Assembly (NCBI GenBank): GCA_023853785.1 | Contig: JAJIRX010000622.1 | Span: 1,240,001-1,304,000, forward strand | Reading direction: 5' to 3' | DNA: 64,000 nucleotides | Source: Psilocybe azurescens | Lineage: Eukaryota; Basidiomycota; Agaricomycetes; Agaricales; Agrocybaceae | Shown here: positions 35,391-47,276 of the stretch, piece after piece | How positions within the stretch are numbered: position 1 is the stretch's first letter | Layout of the letters: every line of letters starts with the position of its first letter | The notes under the pieces: generated by a model | Told to the model about the DNA's origin: nothing | Seen by the model: only the letters and a program-made list of their open reading frames with translations | Databases searched by the model: none | Program-made: the position numbers and the translations under genes

Positions 35391-37985
35391 CTAAGAAGTC
35401 TCTTCAAACGCAGTCCAGACTTGCACATTGTTTGCAAAGCAAGAAAATGTGCCCCAACCCTGGACATCGATCTCTACTCGCCCATGCTGCGTCATCTGAC
35501 TCTTGAACATTTTGCCAGCGTATTGCTATGAGAAACCAGGTCAAGAGGCAGCCGAAAATCGGAAATCAGAACACGCACAGTTCCGACATTCATACGAAGT
35601 TCGTGAACGAACGAGTCAGCTCTAAGTGGCCCCATGCGTCAGTGCGAGTGCAGACCCATCCAAAGAGGATCAACTTACCCATCTTCCTTGTTGCTGAGGA
35701 TAACGGCGCATCCTTGATGGGTCGCATCGCCTTTGCGCACGAAGCCGATGCAATTTTTCTCTGCTGGGTAGTCCTCAGTGGGCCCGTAAGCGAACTTTCG
35801 CCGCATCTCGACCAGGAGATAGATGTTCCGAGACGTGTTCTGGTTGTAGCCTTCTATATTTGGATAAAGGTCCCCATAGAAAAGGCACCTGCGGAGCGAG
35901 CGGATATATTTTAGAGTGGAGTTTGTAATGGGGAAACAAGCAACTTCTGCATGGTACACACGGTAGACCATAACCTCGGAGTAATATTATGGCATAAGCT
36001 TGTGTTTTGAAGTTGTCTCCCACCTTCAGTTCTGGATGAGAATGTGGGGAAATAAGGCCAAGGCAACATCAAAATAACGCACCCAACTTTCTAGACTTTG
36101 CCCTTCGACCTGTAAATGGTATCCAATTTAAAATGAAGCGTTGTTCTCGAAGCATCAGAGAGGAAATAATACCGTACTGCGATAAGGTTAAAAAGTGTCA
36201 AAAGTTGCGATGTGGTGACCGGCAGCCGGAAGCGAAACTCACTCATGGTTATCCACAAAGGTAACAGCATCATCGGGTTTTACCTGGACAACTGTGTCCC
36301 TGAGGATACGCCTGAGATCGTACCGCGTTCGTTCTCGACTCGCTTGGTTGAAATTCATGTGCAAAGGCACATCAAAAAGGACGTCTGCGTAAGGAAAAGG
36401 CCTAAGAGGCCTTCGGGCAAAGATCGGAAAAAAAACTCTCACCTCGCCTTTGAAAGCCTTTATGTAGGGTAGTATCAATTTCAAGCTACAAACCGGCATT
36501 TTAATGGGATCCCGCTCGGGTGCGATCACTTATTTCACCTACTTTCCTGACCAGTACTCTGCTAAATAAATATGTCAAAATTTTGATGATAAAGCGCAAT
36601 AGAGACATTTATCTTACAGACAACGAACATATCCTTCAACCCAGATCTACGACGCGTTTCCTGAATCTGTGTTCCATGATAGTCTTAGCATGTGATTGGT
36701 CAGTAGAACAAGTATTTTCACCCAATGAAGCATGTATTTCCTGTCGACGTGTTTTATGGCGTCAAGGCGGAAGCCATTTGCACCAGTTGTCTAGTTTTTG
36801 GTCAAAACGCGTCCCAGAAGGTATCGCTTGCACTCACTTCCAGAATCCATTGACCCCAGTTCTCAAGGTCTTCCCTTACGGCAGAATGACGATGGTCAAT
36901 CTACGAGAGGACGGTTAGTTTACAGGTATTGAAAACCAAATGTTAATTTACATCAACCCCTAGCAGGAAATCGTAGTTCCCTAGCTCCGAATCGACGTTC
37001 CGTGACCATCCCTTATGGCCTGGTGCGGTTATACGGTATATTCCTTTTGTTTTAGTTTTCTGGTCCCAATCAACGCCTTTTTTTGACAGTAATTTCAGTT
37101 GGACTCTAGTCTAGGCAATGGATACTAGAACACAAACCAGTAAAATGCTCCCTGTTCCATTTCATGTCGCTATACTTTAATGTTGTGGAGAGTAAATTTG
37201 ATATGAGAACCACGAGAGATCGCAGCACATACTTTGTTGCCTCTTCCTGGGTATTTAAATGCTGTCCATCCCTGATGCAAATAGTCAGTCATTAGTGCAG
37301 ACTTCGCAAGTTTGAATTAAAGCAGTACGTCTATTTCTCTAGCTGGGCCGGCGTCTTTTAGCCTGTTGTCTGGCTGTGATGGTATGGCCTGGAATGTTTC
37401 CACGTGGTCAGCGCCTAATTTGTGCTGTAAGAGAAGTGTTGAGTTTTCTTTAACACTGGCAAGACAACTGAGGTTTACATTCAGAACGGCATCGATTAAA
37501 ATGTCGATTCCGTGTTCTTTGCGACTCTACATGCATGAAGCAACTCCTCTCGAGTGCCCCATCGTGTCTTGACCGTTCCCTTTTGCTCGAATTCGCCTAA
37601 ATCCCACTGTAGAATTTATGAGTTTGCTGAAGAAAGGGGTGTTAATATGTGGCGCACCAAATCATAGGCATCATACCCTCTCCCTTTCTGCAAAATATGA
37701 GACGATGCACGGGCTAACTCCTGTGTAAAAAGACCTACCGGTTCAGCTGCCTTATTCGGGGCGGAAGCCAGACTTGGGTGACGCCGAGTTCTGCCAAGTG
37801 GGGAATCTCTGCCTCGAAATGTTTCCACCAACTAAGGGTTTCGTGCAAGCAATCCCAAGTAAAAACTGGATCTATACGCGCCAAAGATCTCAATCAGCCA
37901 AACGGAAGAAATTGCTGAAGTGTTCTCTGTCTATTACCATTAGTGGGTTGGCGTCTTTGAGCCTCTGCTCTGGCCCAAGGCGCAT
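35391..37985 (-). CDS. GH13_5-type intracellular alpha-amylase, with homopolymer frameshifts
   Basis: Cleaves alpha-1,4-glucan; in other fungi signal-less GH13_5 enzymes have been tied to cell-wall alpha-glucan. About a dozen exons contain the family marks in order: NPLMIQF at the N-terminus with no signal peptide, LAELGVTQVWL, KGRGYDAYDL, TRWGTREELL, GFRLDAIKHVDR (nucleophile Asp), VVSEYWSG (acid/base Glu), DVPLHMNFNQAS, AVTFVDNHE (transition-state Asp), YAIILLRGYGLPCV, FYGDLYP, FAYG..DYPAEKNCIGFVRKGD, and a C-terminal WGTFSCFANNVQVW. Three short runs (37861-37865, 37758-37761, 37518-37520) are each one base too short for the conserved frame. All active-site motifs are intact, so sequence error is preferred, but a young pseudogene is possible. 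Confidence 0.82.
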
Positions 37986-39671
37986 GTAGGTCAGAGGAGA
38001 CGGAGATGGAGCAGCTACCCCAAACCATAACTTGAGCTTCGCAAACATGGCGGTTTTCTTGAGTAAGCAGACAACTAAGACGATGAAGGAAGATTCAAAA
38101 GGTGCTCAAGATGCTTAGCATAAATAACATTCATTGCAGCTGGCAGCGGCTGGCGAGCGGCGAACTGGACATTCCAGCAACGGTCTCGACGGGCACGCCG
38201 CACGGATCCGCAAATGGAAGCAAAAGTGTCACTTAGACTGGGGTTGAACAATCACTGATGCGTGTGACGGCCAGTGACATGATGTGTCACATTGTGACCA
38301 GACCAATATCTTGAGACATTGAGCTTGTACTTTATAAACAACCAATTCAAAATATTTTGTGGTATGTACTGGAAGATATTAAGTATTTCCATTGCATGAG
38401 AGCATTTTTATTGCAAAAATATGATTAAGAACTCAAAAAGCGAAATCAGACTGATTTCCCTGCCAAATATAGCACTCTGGATTGCATGAAGAATATCTCA
38501 GCAACCACAGAACTTATAGACATGGTTGGCAGACATATTTTCCTTAGAATTTAAATTTGAACAAACTGATCAGAACATATTTTTTGTTTTTGGCCTCAGT
38601 GGCGAGTTAGACCCTATATTTAGGCACTTTCACCTACTTAGACTTGCTAAATTAAAAATCTGTTCTGATCACATTTTATAAATGTAAATTTAAATCAGTT
38701 TTACTCTGCAAATCTAGTCGTGAATTTCATTTTCCATGATGCTATAGTCATTATACTGTTTTGAGAGCAAAATAGGTGTAGCACAGCCACTGATCCCATT
38801 CCAAAACAGGCCGAGTAGGCCGAGCAGGCTTTTTCATGGCAGCCTTGCATGTGAGGGATGGCCCCGAAATAACCTTTAAATACCTAAAGACTGCAGGGAA
38901 ATGGTTTTGCACTCAAATCACCACTATACCTGTTTGATTACCTCTATTTCTTTGATTCTGACCGCTTTTTTACTATTTTTAGTTCAAAAAGCTTTGTTAA
39001 TGGATAGTAAGTCACAAAATTTGGTATTCTTATATGATCTTGTGTACTAAAAATACAGATTCTTGTTCTGATTCCAGCATTTATTTCTAGGCCTTATAGC
39101 CAGTCTGAAATTCAGGCAATGATTCTGCAGTAACATCTTATTATAATATACTAACATCATGGTTCAATATTATGCATTAAAGTCCAAGGGTATCAAAGAT
39201 ATTCTGCAAGGCCTGTTGGAAAGAAGGGTAGAGCTACTGTTATGGCAAAAGTATAAGGTGATCAAGCTGAGAAAAAGGCTGTAACTTCATCTGAGACTGC
39301 AGCAGAAGATATCTGGTACAAGTTGAAAGCTCTTATTCTTTATCAAGATGAAATCAAGCTCTTTTAGAAAATCTTTGTATCAACAAGCAAAACTCAACAC
39401 TCAATCATATGGAACAAATCTTTCAAATGTTCTTGACTATTCACCAACAGCTTCAGAGCCTGCTGTTTCAGCAATTTATGCAGAATATTTTCTTATCCAT
39501 ATATAAAAGCAATCTGAACTTTTAATGCAAAAATGAAAACATGCTTGATCTTGTTCCTCTTCATTCTCAGGTCTATATCCACACTTCCATGAACTTCTGA
39601 TTTATTTTTTCAAAGAAGCACTGGAGATGGCATGGGAATGCTTTACATCAGAATTTACATCTGGTGGTTTG

Positions 39672-40135
39672 TGTTACGACAAGTCTTTTTCTTTTCCCTT
39701 TCTCTTTTCTTTTCCTTTTCTTTGTCATCCTTCACATCATTGATACAGCATTGTCTGCTCTGATGAACTTTGTTTTCTATCATTCTATGAAACTCCATCA
39801 TATCTCTGATGGACTTTCACTTCCATCTTTTATGATACATCTTTTGATGAACATTTGATCTGTTTCCTTTCACTTCCATCTTTTATGATACATCTTTCGA
39901 TGAACAATTGATCTGTTTCCTCTATTCTTATATACATCTGCTGATGAACATTCAAACTTGTTTCAACTTGCTGTACAGTTCATAGTATTTATACTAGGAA
40001 GGATCCATTGTATTCTTTAGCTAGTTCTTGAGAATCTAACCTCCTCTTACTTGACACTGCTTGGAACTCGCTGTTCTTGACTACTTGACTGTCGGCTTTA
40101 TCCATGCACGTGAATATAAGCTTGAAGTCGTAACA
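39672..40135 (+). repeat. 5' LTR
   Basis: 464 bp, starting TGTTACGAC and ending GTCGTAACA, a perfect 9-bp terminal inversion. It has a pyrimidine-rich head, a 53-bp tandem duplication (39815-39867 and 39868-39920) and a TATA-like element near 39988. Confidence 0.95.
39987..40029 (+). promoter_or_regulatory. LTR core promoter and predicted transcript start (self-priming donor)
   Basis: A TATA-like tatttata near 39987-39994 lies about 30 bp before AGCTAGTTCTT at 40019-40029. Those 11 bases are the exact complement of the 11 bases at 40137-40147, just after the LTR. The spacing fits a start of R at 40019. Confidence 0.6.
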
Positions 40136-40136
40136 A

Positions 40137-40147
40137 AAGAACTAGCT
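40137..40147 (+). other. Putative primer-binding site complementary to the RNA 5' end
   Basis: AAGAACTAGCT starts two bases after the LTR end and is complementary to 40019-40029 in the LTR. Tf1-like elements use an 11-base match between their own RNA 5' end and the primer-binding site. I did not compare against tRNA 3' ends exhaustively. Confidence 0.65.
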
Positions 40148-40396
40148 CATCTACGAATCTCGCCCGCTCCCCAGCAGACGAGACCTCTGAAACCTGAAAC
40201 GAAACATGGCACCACCAAAAGCAGAATTCCCACTACCGACAGCTCAGAAGAAGGAACCCCGACACGAAATTGGCAGACACCGAACCCGTCCAGACAAAGC
40301 TCTGAAGATATCAACCTAGGCAACGAAGACCTATCAAACTCGCTATACGACTTATTATCAACCCTGGCCATAGATCAAGAAGAACAAGACACAGAC

Positions 40397-41334
40397 ATGG
40401 TCGAAACAAACGGAAAGAAAGAAATCTCAATCAACAAACCCACCGTATTCGATGGAGACAGGACAAAATCCAGGTCTTTCATGCAAGACTGCTACCTCTA
40501 CATGGACATAAACGATGACGTCTACAACACAGACAAGAAGAAAATTGCCTTCATTTTATCATTTTGCATGGAAGGAGGAGCAAAACTATGGAAGGAACAG
40601 TACTTGACCTCGAGGACGAAAGGAACTAGTCCCAACCAAACCCTCGAATGGGACACCCTCAGAACATTTCTCGAAAAATTCCACGACGCATTCACTCCAG
40701 TGGATGAAACCAGATCAGCCATGAACGACATAAAACGACTTAGGCAAAAACCCAACGAAAGGGTGGAAGACATCATCAACAAATTCAAGTTGTTGGTAGG
40801 ACAAGCCAACCTAGGAACAGAAACGGAATCAGACCATGCCCATCTCATAGGATTATTCCAAAAATGCATCACGCCTCAACTTCGCCGACAGGATCCTGTA
40901 CTCCGAAGACCTTCCAAGAACGATCCAAGGCTGGTACAAAAAGCAACAACATTTGACACCAACTACAGACTGGCCAAGGTCTTTAGAGAAGAACCAGAAG
41001 AACACAGGAGGACGCCACACTGGAACAATTTCCCAAGGAACAACAGGAACTATGACCCAAACAGGATGGACGTAAGCGCCATGACAGCCGAAGAACGAGC
41101 CGAATTAATCAGGAAAGGCACCTGTTTCAGGTGCAAACAACGAGACATCTATCCAGAGATTGCCCACAGAAAGGACCAACAAACCAGAACAGAACCCAAG
41201 GACAACCCAGCAAGAAGTGGACCCCAAAGGAACTCCATGCCCATATCAGGAGCCTGAACAAGGACGAAAAAGACGAACTCGCAGACCTCATGGTTAAAAC
41301 AGGATTTGAAGAGAAAGAAGAAAAGGATTTTTAA
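40397..41334 (+). CDS. Retrotransposon Gag
   Basis: The capsid-like region (FDGDRTKSRSFMQDCYLYM, then IAFILSFCMEGGAKLW) is a typical Ty3 gag domain. A CCHC zinc knuckle follows (CFRCK about 41125, then HLSRDCPQKG), but a missing base near 41142-41144 puts its two halves in different frames. The ATG at 40397 is the first in-frame Met after the LTR; the frame is open further upstream, so the start may be earlier. The final stop follows a T run (41328-41332), so a Gag-Pol fusion without that stop is conceivable. Confidence 0.8.
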
Positions 41335-44300
41335 AGTGGAGAAACAGGACGATGTCTGTCTCTCCTTATTTGAAGATACAATCTGTACTTACGGCAACAA
41401 TCAAGAATAAAACTATGCTTTTACCAGTTTCATTCCCCACCAAGAAACAGAATGGCTCACAAATCGTCGAAACCTCTGGGCGCTCTTAGACTCAGGAGCA
41501 GGAGGGAAATTCATTGACCAGAACTATGCACAAAAACTTGGACTCAGAACCCAACCCTTGGAAAAACCAATCCGGGTTTATAACGTAGGACGGAACCCCG
41601 AACAAGAAAGGAACCATCTCATCATTTGTAGACCTGGACCTAAAGGTTGGAAACCGGAACCATCGGGAACAATTACTGGTCTCTGGGCTAGGAAAACAGA
41701 AAATTATTTTAGGATTCCCTTGGCTACAGGAAAAGAATCCAGGAATCAACTGGCGGAATGGACAGATAACTTGGAAACCACGTCAAGGGCCTACGATAAA
41801 TCAAACCACCATTGAAGAAGAAACGGACGAACGAACACCAACAATCGAGACTACCCACCCATTGGAGGAATTCGAATCATTAGTCATCCGATATATCGGG
41901 ATGCAAACGAAGACAAAATAAAAGAAACTTGGCTTAACACCAAAATCACGACCTCACAGACGCTGGCCCAACAATATGAACCAGAGAAACCGACAAGACC
42001 TCTTCAAGAAATCGTTCCCCCAGAATATCAATCATATATGGACCTTTTCGATAAACAAGCGGCAGACCGATTCCCGGAACCAAGACCATGGGACCATAAA
42101 ATTGAGTTAAAAGAAGGATTCATACCAAAGAAATTCAAGGCATACAATATCACACCGGCAGAACAAACAGAACTGGACACCTGGACAAAGGAACAATTGG
42201 ACAAAGGATACATTCGACCCTCAGAATCACCTATGGCATCTCCCTTCTTCTTCGTGATCAAAGAAAGATGGAAAGCTTAGACCTTGTCAAGACTACAGGT
42301 ATCTGAACGACTGGACGATCAAGAACGCTTACCCACTACCACGGATTACGGAACTTATGGACAAATTGAAAGGTGCAAAATTCTTCACCAAACTAGATAT
42401 CCGATGGGGCTACAACAACATCAGGATAAAAGAAGGTGATCGATGGAAAGCAGCATTCAAAACCAACCAAGGACTTTTCGAACCAACTGTAATGTTCTTT
42501 GGCATGTGCAATTCCCCAGCAACCTTCCAATCCATGATGGACTCAATCTTCAAAGACATGATATCACAATGCTTCGTAATCATCTATATGGACGACATTC
42601 TAATCTTTGCGAAAGATCAAGGGGAATTGGAAAAATACACCAAAATGGTTCTACAATGACTCCGAGAAAACGATCTCTATCTCAAACCGGAAAAATGCTC
42701 TTTTGCTCAAGGAAAAGTGGAATATCTCGGAATGATTGTTGAAGCAGGAAAAATCTCTATGGATCCAACAAAACTCAAAGGAATTCAAGACTGGCCAGCA
42801 CCTACTACTCTCAAACAAGTCCGATCGTTCCTGGGCTTTGGGAACTTCTACCGAAAATTCATCCGGAAATTCTCTGAAGTAGCTCGACCTCTAAATGAAC
42901 TCCTGAAGAAAGACAAAGGATTTCTATGGAATGACACAACTCAAGCTGCCTTTGATGAACTGAAGAAACGATTCACAGAAGAACCGGTACTCTTGATGCC
43001 CGACCCCGCCAAACCATTTCAAATCGAATCTGACGCTTCAAAATATGCCTCCGGAGCAGTCCTTACTCAACTGGACAGAAATGGCGAAAGACACCCATGC
43101 GCATTTATATCAAGAACGTTCTCTCCAACCGAAAGAAACTATGAAATCTACAACAGGGAATTACTGGGAATAATCAGATCATTACAGGAATGGAGACACT
43201 ACATCCAAGGATCAGAACACACGACTATGGTATATTCAGATCACAAGAATTTGACATATTTCAGATCAGCCCAAAATCTAAACCGATGACAGGCGCTGGC
43301 TGGTCTCTGTATGTCTCAGAATTCAATCTGAAGTTGGTACATCTACCTGGAAACAAAATGATTCAATCCAATACCCTTTCAAGACGCCCGATTTCACCCC
43401 AGAAGAAGACCACAACAATGAAAACATCACCTTACTTCCAGAAAAGCTTTTCATCGACTTAATTGACGCCAAGTTACAGGAAAGAATTGCCAATGCAAAC
43501 AAACTGGACCACAACACAGCAGAAGCAATGAAAACCCTATTAGAAGGAGGACCACCAAATGCACGACATGACCTCAGAGAATGGAAAACAGAGAACGTGA
43601 ACGGCAAAACTATCTTATACTACCAAGGACGAGCCTACATTCCAAAAGATCAAACCCTACGGAAAGACATAGTCAAATCATATCACGACCCTATCTCAGC
43701 CGGACACCCTGGAGAATTAGAAACATTCAATTCGGTAAAACAACACTACTGGTGGCCAGGATTACGATCATTTGTCAAGCAATACGGTAAAAGGATGTGC
43801 CGCCTGCCAACAGTTCAAAATAAATCGACATCCCTCTAACCCATCATTCATACCGATACCTGGACCAAAGTCAGCCCGACCCTTTGCAGACAGTGCTTTG
43901 GACTTCCTTACAGACCTTCCACCGATCCTGGACAAGCAAGGAGAAGTTGAATTTGATGTGATTCTAAGCATCACCGATCACGGGAACACAAAAGGACTTA
44001 TCCTTATTCCATGCCGAATGAAAGGACTGGATGCCGAAAAGACTGGCAAACTCTTACTGGACAATCTCTACAAAAGGTTTGGACTACCAGACAGCCTCAC
44101 ATCAGATCGAGACCCCAGATTTGCCGCTGAATCATTCAAAGAGCTAATGAAACTCCTTGGAGTAAAATCAAAATTTTCAACTGCTTATCACCCTCAAACG
44201 GATGGAACAACAGAACGATATAACCAAGAGATCGAAGCCTATCTATCCATATACTGCTCGTCTCACCCAGAAGACTGGCACAAACGACTTGGGACCCTCG

Positions 44301-44931
44301 AATTCACTCACAATAACCGAAGACATGCGGACAGACAGAGAACACCATTCAAATTAATTCTCAGATACTCCCCATTGCAATTCCCACCGCATTCGAACAC
44401 ACCAAGTTTCCTTCAGTAGAAGAAAGACTGAAGTATCTTCAAAAGGATCGAGAAGAAGCCCTAGCAGCCCACGAACTAGCCCGGACAAGGATGGCTGAAA
44501 GGAAAAACTCAAACTTCACACCGTTCATCCAAGGACAAAGAGTTTGGCTAGAAGCAACAAATTTACAGACAAATTATCACAAGAAAATGGCACCAAAACG
44601 AGAAGGCCCCTTCAAGATCAAAGAAGTCTTAGGACCCCTAACTTATCGACTGGAACTCCCCAAAGGATGGCTCATTCACGATGTATTCCATGCAACACTT
44701 CTTAATCCATACCACAAGACCAAAACACATGGACCCAATTTCATTCGACCGCCACCAGAGATATTAAACAAAGAAGAACATTGGGAAATAGAGACAATTC
44801 TCAAACATTGAAAAAGAGGAAGAGGATACCAATACTACGTCAAATGGAAGGACTATCCGATCACCGAAGCAACGTGGGAACCGGCTTCGGTCTTTGAAGA
44901 AACCGGTAACAAAATCTTACAGACTTACTGA
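41335..44931 (+). CDS. Retrotransposon Pol (PR-RT-RH-IN-chromodomain), disrupted
   Basis: Domains in order: aspartic protease (LLDSGAG, 41490), reverse transcriptase (42040-42660; YPLPRI region, [23 protein letters not shown]), RNase H (42960-43290; [25 protein letters not shown]), integrase (43520-44400; HPGELETFN zinc finger part, [28 protein letters not shown]) and a chromodomain ([13 protein letters not shown], 44830-44930). The frame is broken by about six one-base shifts, for example near 41593, 42262, 43390, 43787 and 44371. Three TGA codons (about 42657, 43288, 44809) stand where CGA would encode Arg. As printed it is not a functional ORF. Confidence 0.85.
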
Positions 44932-44972
44932 ACAGGTCACAAGCTGTAAAAAGACCACCAACTACACAAACT

Positions 44973-45322
44973 TTGATCATCCCTACCATCCTGATGCCTC
45001 ACTTTCTCCAACGCATCGCCTCTTCCTTCACTCGAAACTCTGAAACGAACCAACTCGAAACTCCCATCTTCGATACCCCTTTAACCGAACAAACCGTAGA
45101 AGAACTCGAGACGCTCGCGAAGAGAAATTCTCACCAAATACAACAAGACGATCGATCAGAAGGAGACGGCAAACCAGAACCATTGCCTGGCTGCTGCTAA
45201 ACTGGCCCACCACCAAGCCAGATCTTTACGCCTCAAACTAAATAGGGTCGAACAAGAGCTCTATCGACGCCTTCCATTAATTGCCAAAGCGGTTAAAAAG
45301 GCCAAGTCATTCTATCTCTGAA
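44973..45322 (+). CDS. Short third ORF of the retrotransposon
   Basis: Downstream of the chromodomain there is a charged, helix-prone ORF: LETLAKRNSHQIQQDD in one frame, then ARSLRLKLNRVEQELYRRLP in another after a one-base shift near 45180. The Leu/Arg/Glu pattern suggests a short coiled coil. I do not recognise a family; an extra 3' ORF is seen in some fungal Ty3 elements. Confidence 0.4.
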
Positions 45323-45595
45323 CCATACCCCAACTACCAAAGCAACACAATATGTCTTTCATCGATACCCCTGCCGCTTCTTCCTCTTCTACGCCTGCCA
45401 ACTCACGTCCTACGAGGGCAAACGACCTGCTGTGCCTCGTTACGCTCAAACACTTTCAACATTTGAAGCCCTAGACCTCTTCGCCAACGACGCCGGAATC
45501 GCAAACACCACAGGTGAACCATACAGAAACTAATGAACTTGTACAAGTATTAGACTTCACTCCTTCTGAGGCATAAGGAGTGTAGTACGGGGTAA

Positions 45596-46059
45596 TGTTA
45601 CGACAAGTCTTTTTCTTTTCCCTTTCTCTTTTCTTTTCCTTTTCTTTGTCATCCTTCACATCATTGATACAGCATTGTCTGCTCTGATGAACTTTGTTTT
45701 CTATCATTCTATGAAACTCCATCATATCTCTGATGGACTTTCACTTCCATCTTTTATGATACATCTTTTGATGAACATTTGATCTGTTTCCTTTCACTCC
45801 CATCTTTTATGATACATCTTTCGATGAACAATTGATCTGTTTCCTCTATTCTTATATACATCTGCTGATGAACATTCAAACTTGTTTCAACTTGCTGTAC
45901 AGTTCATAGTATTTATACTAGGAAGGATCCATTGTATTCTTTAGCTAGTTCTTGAGAATCTAACCTCCTCTTACTTGACACTGCTTGGAACTCGCTGTTC
46001 TTGACTACTTGACTGTCGGCTTTATCTACGCACGTGAATATAAGCTTGAAGTTGTAACA
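45596..46059 (+). repeat. 3' LTR
   Basis: 464 bp, the same length as the 5' LTR and about 99 percent identical by eye (four differences, three of them in the last 40 bp). It is preceded by a short purine stretch (ggggtaa) that may be the polypurine tract. Confidence 0.95.
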
Positions 46060-47276
46060 GTTTGATTGATGAGGCAACAGTTGAAGAAAGAGAACTTGTA
46101 TGGATGTCTGCCACAAATACTGAAAATGAAGTTGCTTTAGATGCTTTCTGAGTTCTTATGTGACAATAGCCACAGCTTACACTGCTTGATCATAATCATG
46201 CAATATCTGTATATTTCCATAACAACACACAACCATTCATGGCTTCAAAATTTACTGAAGAAGACTATCAGTATATACATAGACTGGCACTGAATACAGG
46301 AAAAGAAAGAGGAAAAGACACAAAGAGCTTGTAGACTTCTGCAATAAATGTCAAGCAAAAACTCAAGCATATAGAAGTTTGTGAGGAAAATACAAAAATA
46401 CAGCTGCCAGAATTGCACAGCTAGAACTGGTACTTGAAAAGAAAAAACCCTGGACCTCAAAGGCAAGAAATTAAAAGATCAGCTAAAGCTGTTTAAGCAA
46501 GCTGGTGCTCCAAACTTGTAAAGTGGACAGCTTCCAACTTGTGTAAATGATATTCAAGCAGCACTGATTGATGCAGTTGATTTACATATGAAAGGCACAT
46601 GAATATTTGAAGCTGATGAGGGAAGCAAGGAGATAGAGGAGATAAAGGAGATAGAGGAAGAGGAAGAGGAAGCCATGGAGAGGGACAATAATAGAAATTG
46701 ACTCAATTTTGAAGATATGTCAAATAACTGAGGTTATTGAGTGTTGTAAAAATATGTTTTATATTATTACATACATGTGGAATGGTATATGCATGGTTCA
46801 AAACACTGTAGGCCTTACTTATTACTGTGATTTTTAATCATATTCCAAACTGTAAAGACTTGGACATGTTAAGAATCAAATTTTTGACAGAATTAGATGT
46901 ATTTGGCTCAAATCTCTATGAAAAATTATGTTTTTAGAATTGTTTTAAATGAAATAACTATATGCATGTTAATATATAACAATACCTTCTATATCATTGT
47001 TCACATCCTCTGCAATCTCATGAATCTGTCTTATCTTTGACTATATATAGTGGAAACTTGATGTAATTTACTATTTTTAACTTATTTCATGCATTTTCTG
47101 AGCTAAAAGTACCATTAATAGCTACTATATATATTATAGTATATACAATGCACAAAAAATTTGGAAGAAAACAATGAAGAACTGACGAAACTGAGGTGTC
47201 TCAACTTTTGTGATGATATTGGCCGTGTGACATGATGTCACATGTCGACGGCGTTATCAGGGATTGTTCAACCCCA

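Larger units (their letters stand above)
39672..46059 (+). mobile_element. Ty3/gypsy LTR retrotransposon (chromovirus, probable self-priming clade)
   Basis: A complete 6388-bp element with two 464-bp LTRs and the 5-bp target duplication GTTTG (39667-39671 and 46060-46064). It codes for gag with a CCHC zinc knuckle, then protease, reverse transcriptase, RNase H, integrase and a C-terminal chromodomain, which is Ty3 order and places it among chromoviruses. The LTRs differ at about 4 of 464 sites by eye, so insertion was recent. The coding region nevertheless has several one-base shifts and at least three TGA codons where Arg would be expected. It sits inside the older DNA transposon. Confidence 0.95.
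38239..47276. mobile_element. Decayed DNA transposon with terminal inverted repeats, split by an LTR element
   Basis: Ends are TGGGGTTGAACAATC at the left and its complement at the right, followed inward by about 5 further matching bases and looser similarity that includes a GACATSATGTC palindrome in both ends. The flanks carry CTTAGAC on both sides (38232-38238 and 47277-47283), a 7-bp duplication that could be read as 8 bp. Without the 6.4-kb retrotransposon the element is about 2.65 kb and AT-rich. The right half has remnants of a protein (LVWMSATNTENEVALDAF, then GAPNL and DAVDLHMKGT) broken by TGA and TAG codons. I could not identify a transposase, so the superfamily is open; TSD length is compatible with hAT, KDZ or similar groups. 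Confidence 0.72.

Noticed and set aside
35391..37985. Amylase as a confirmed pseudogene
   Set aside because: All catalytic motifs are intact and every break is a run-length difference like those in housekeeping genes.
41320..41340. Programmed Gag-Pol frameshift in the LTR element
   Set aside because: The stop follows a T run and can be explained by a run-length error; other shifts in the same element cannot be programmed.
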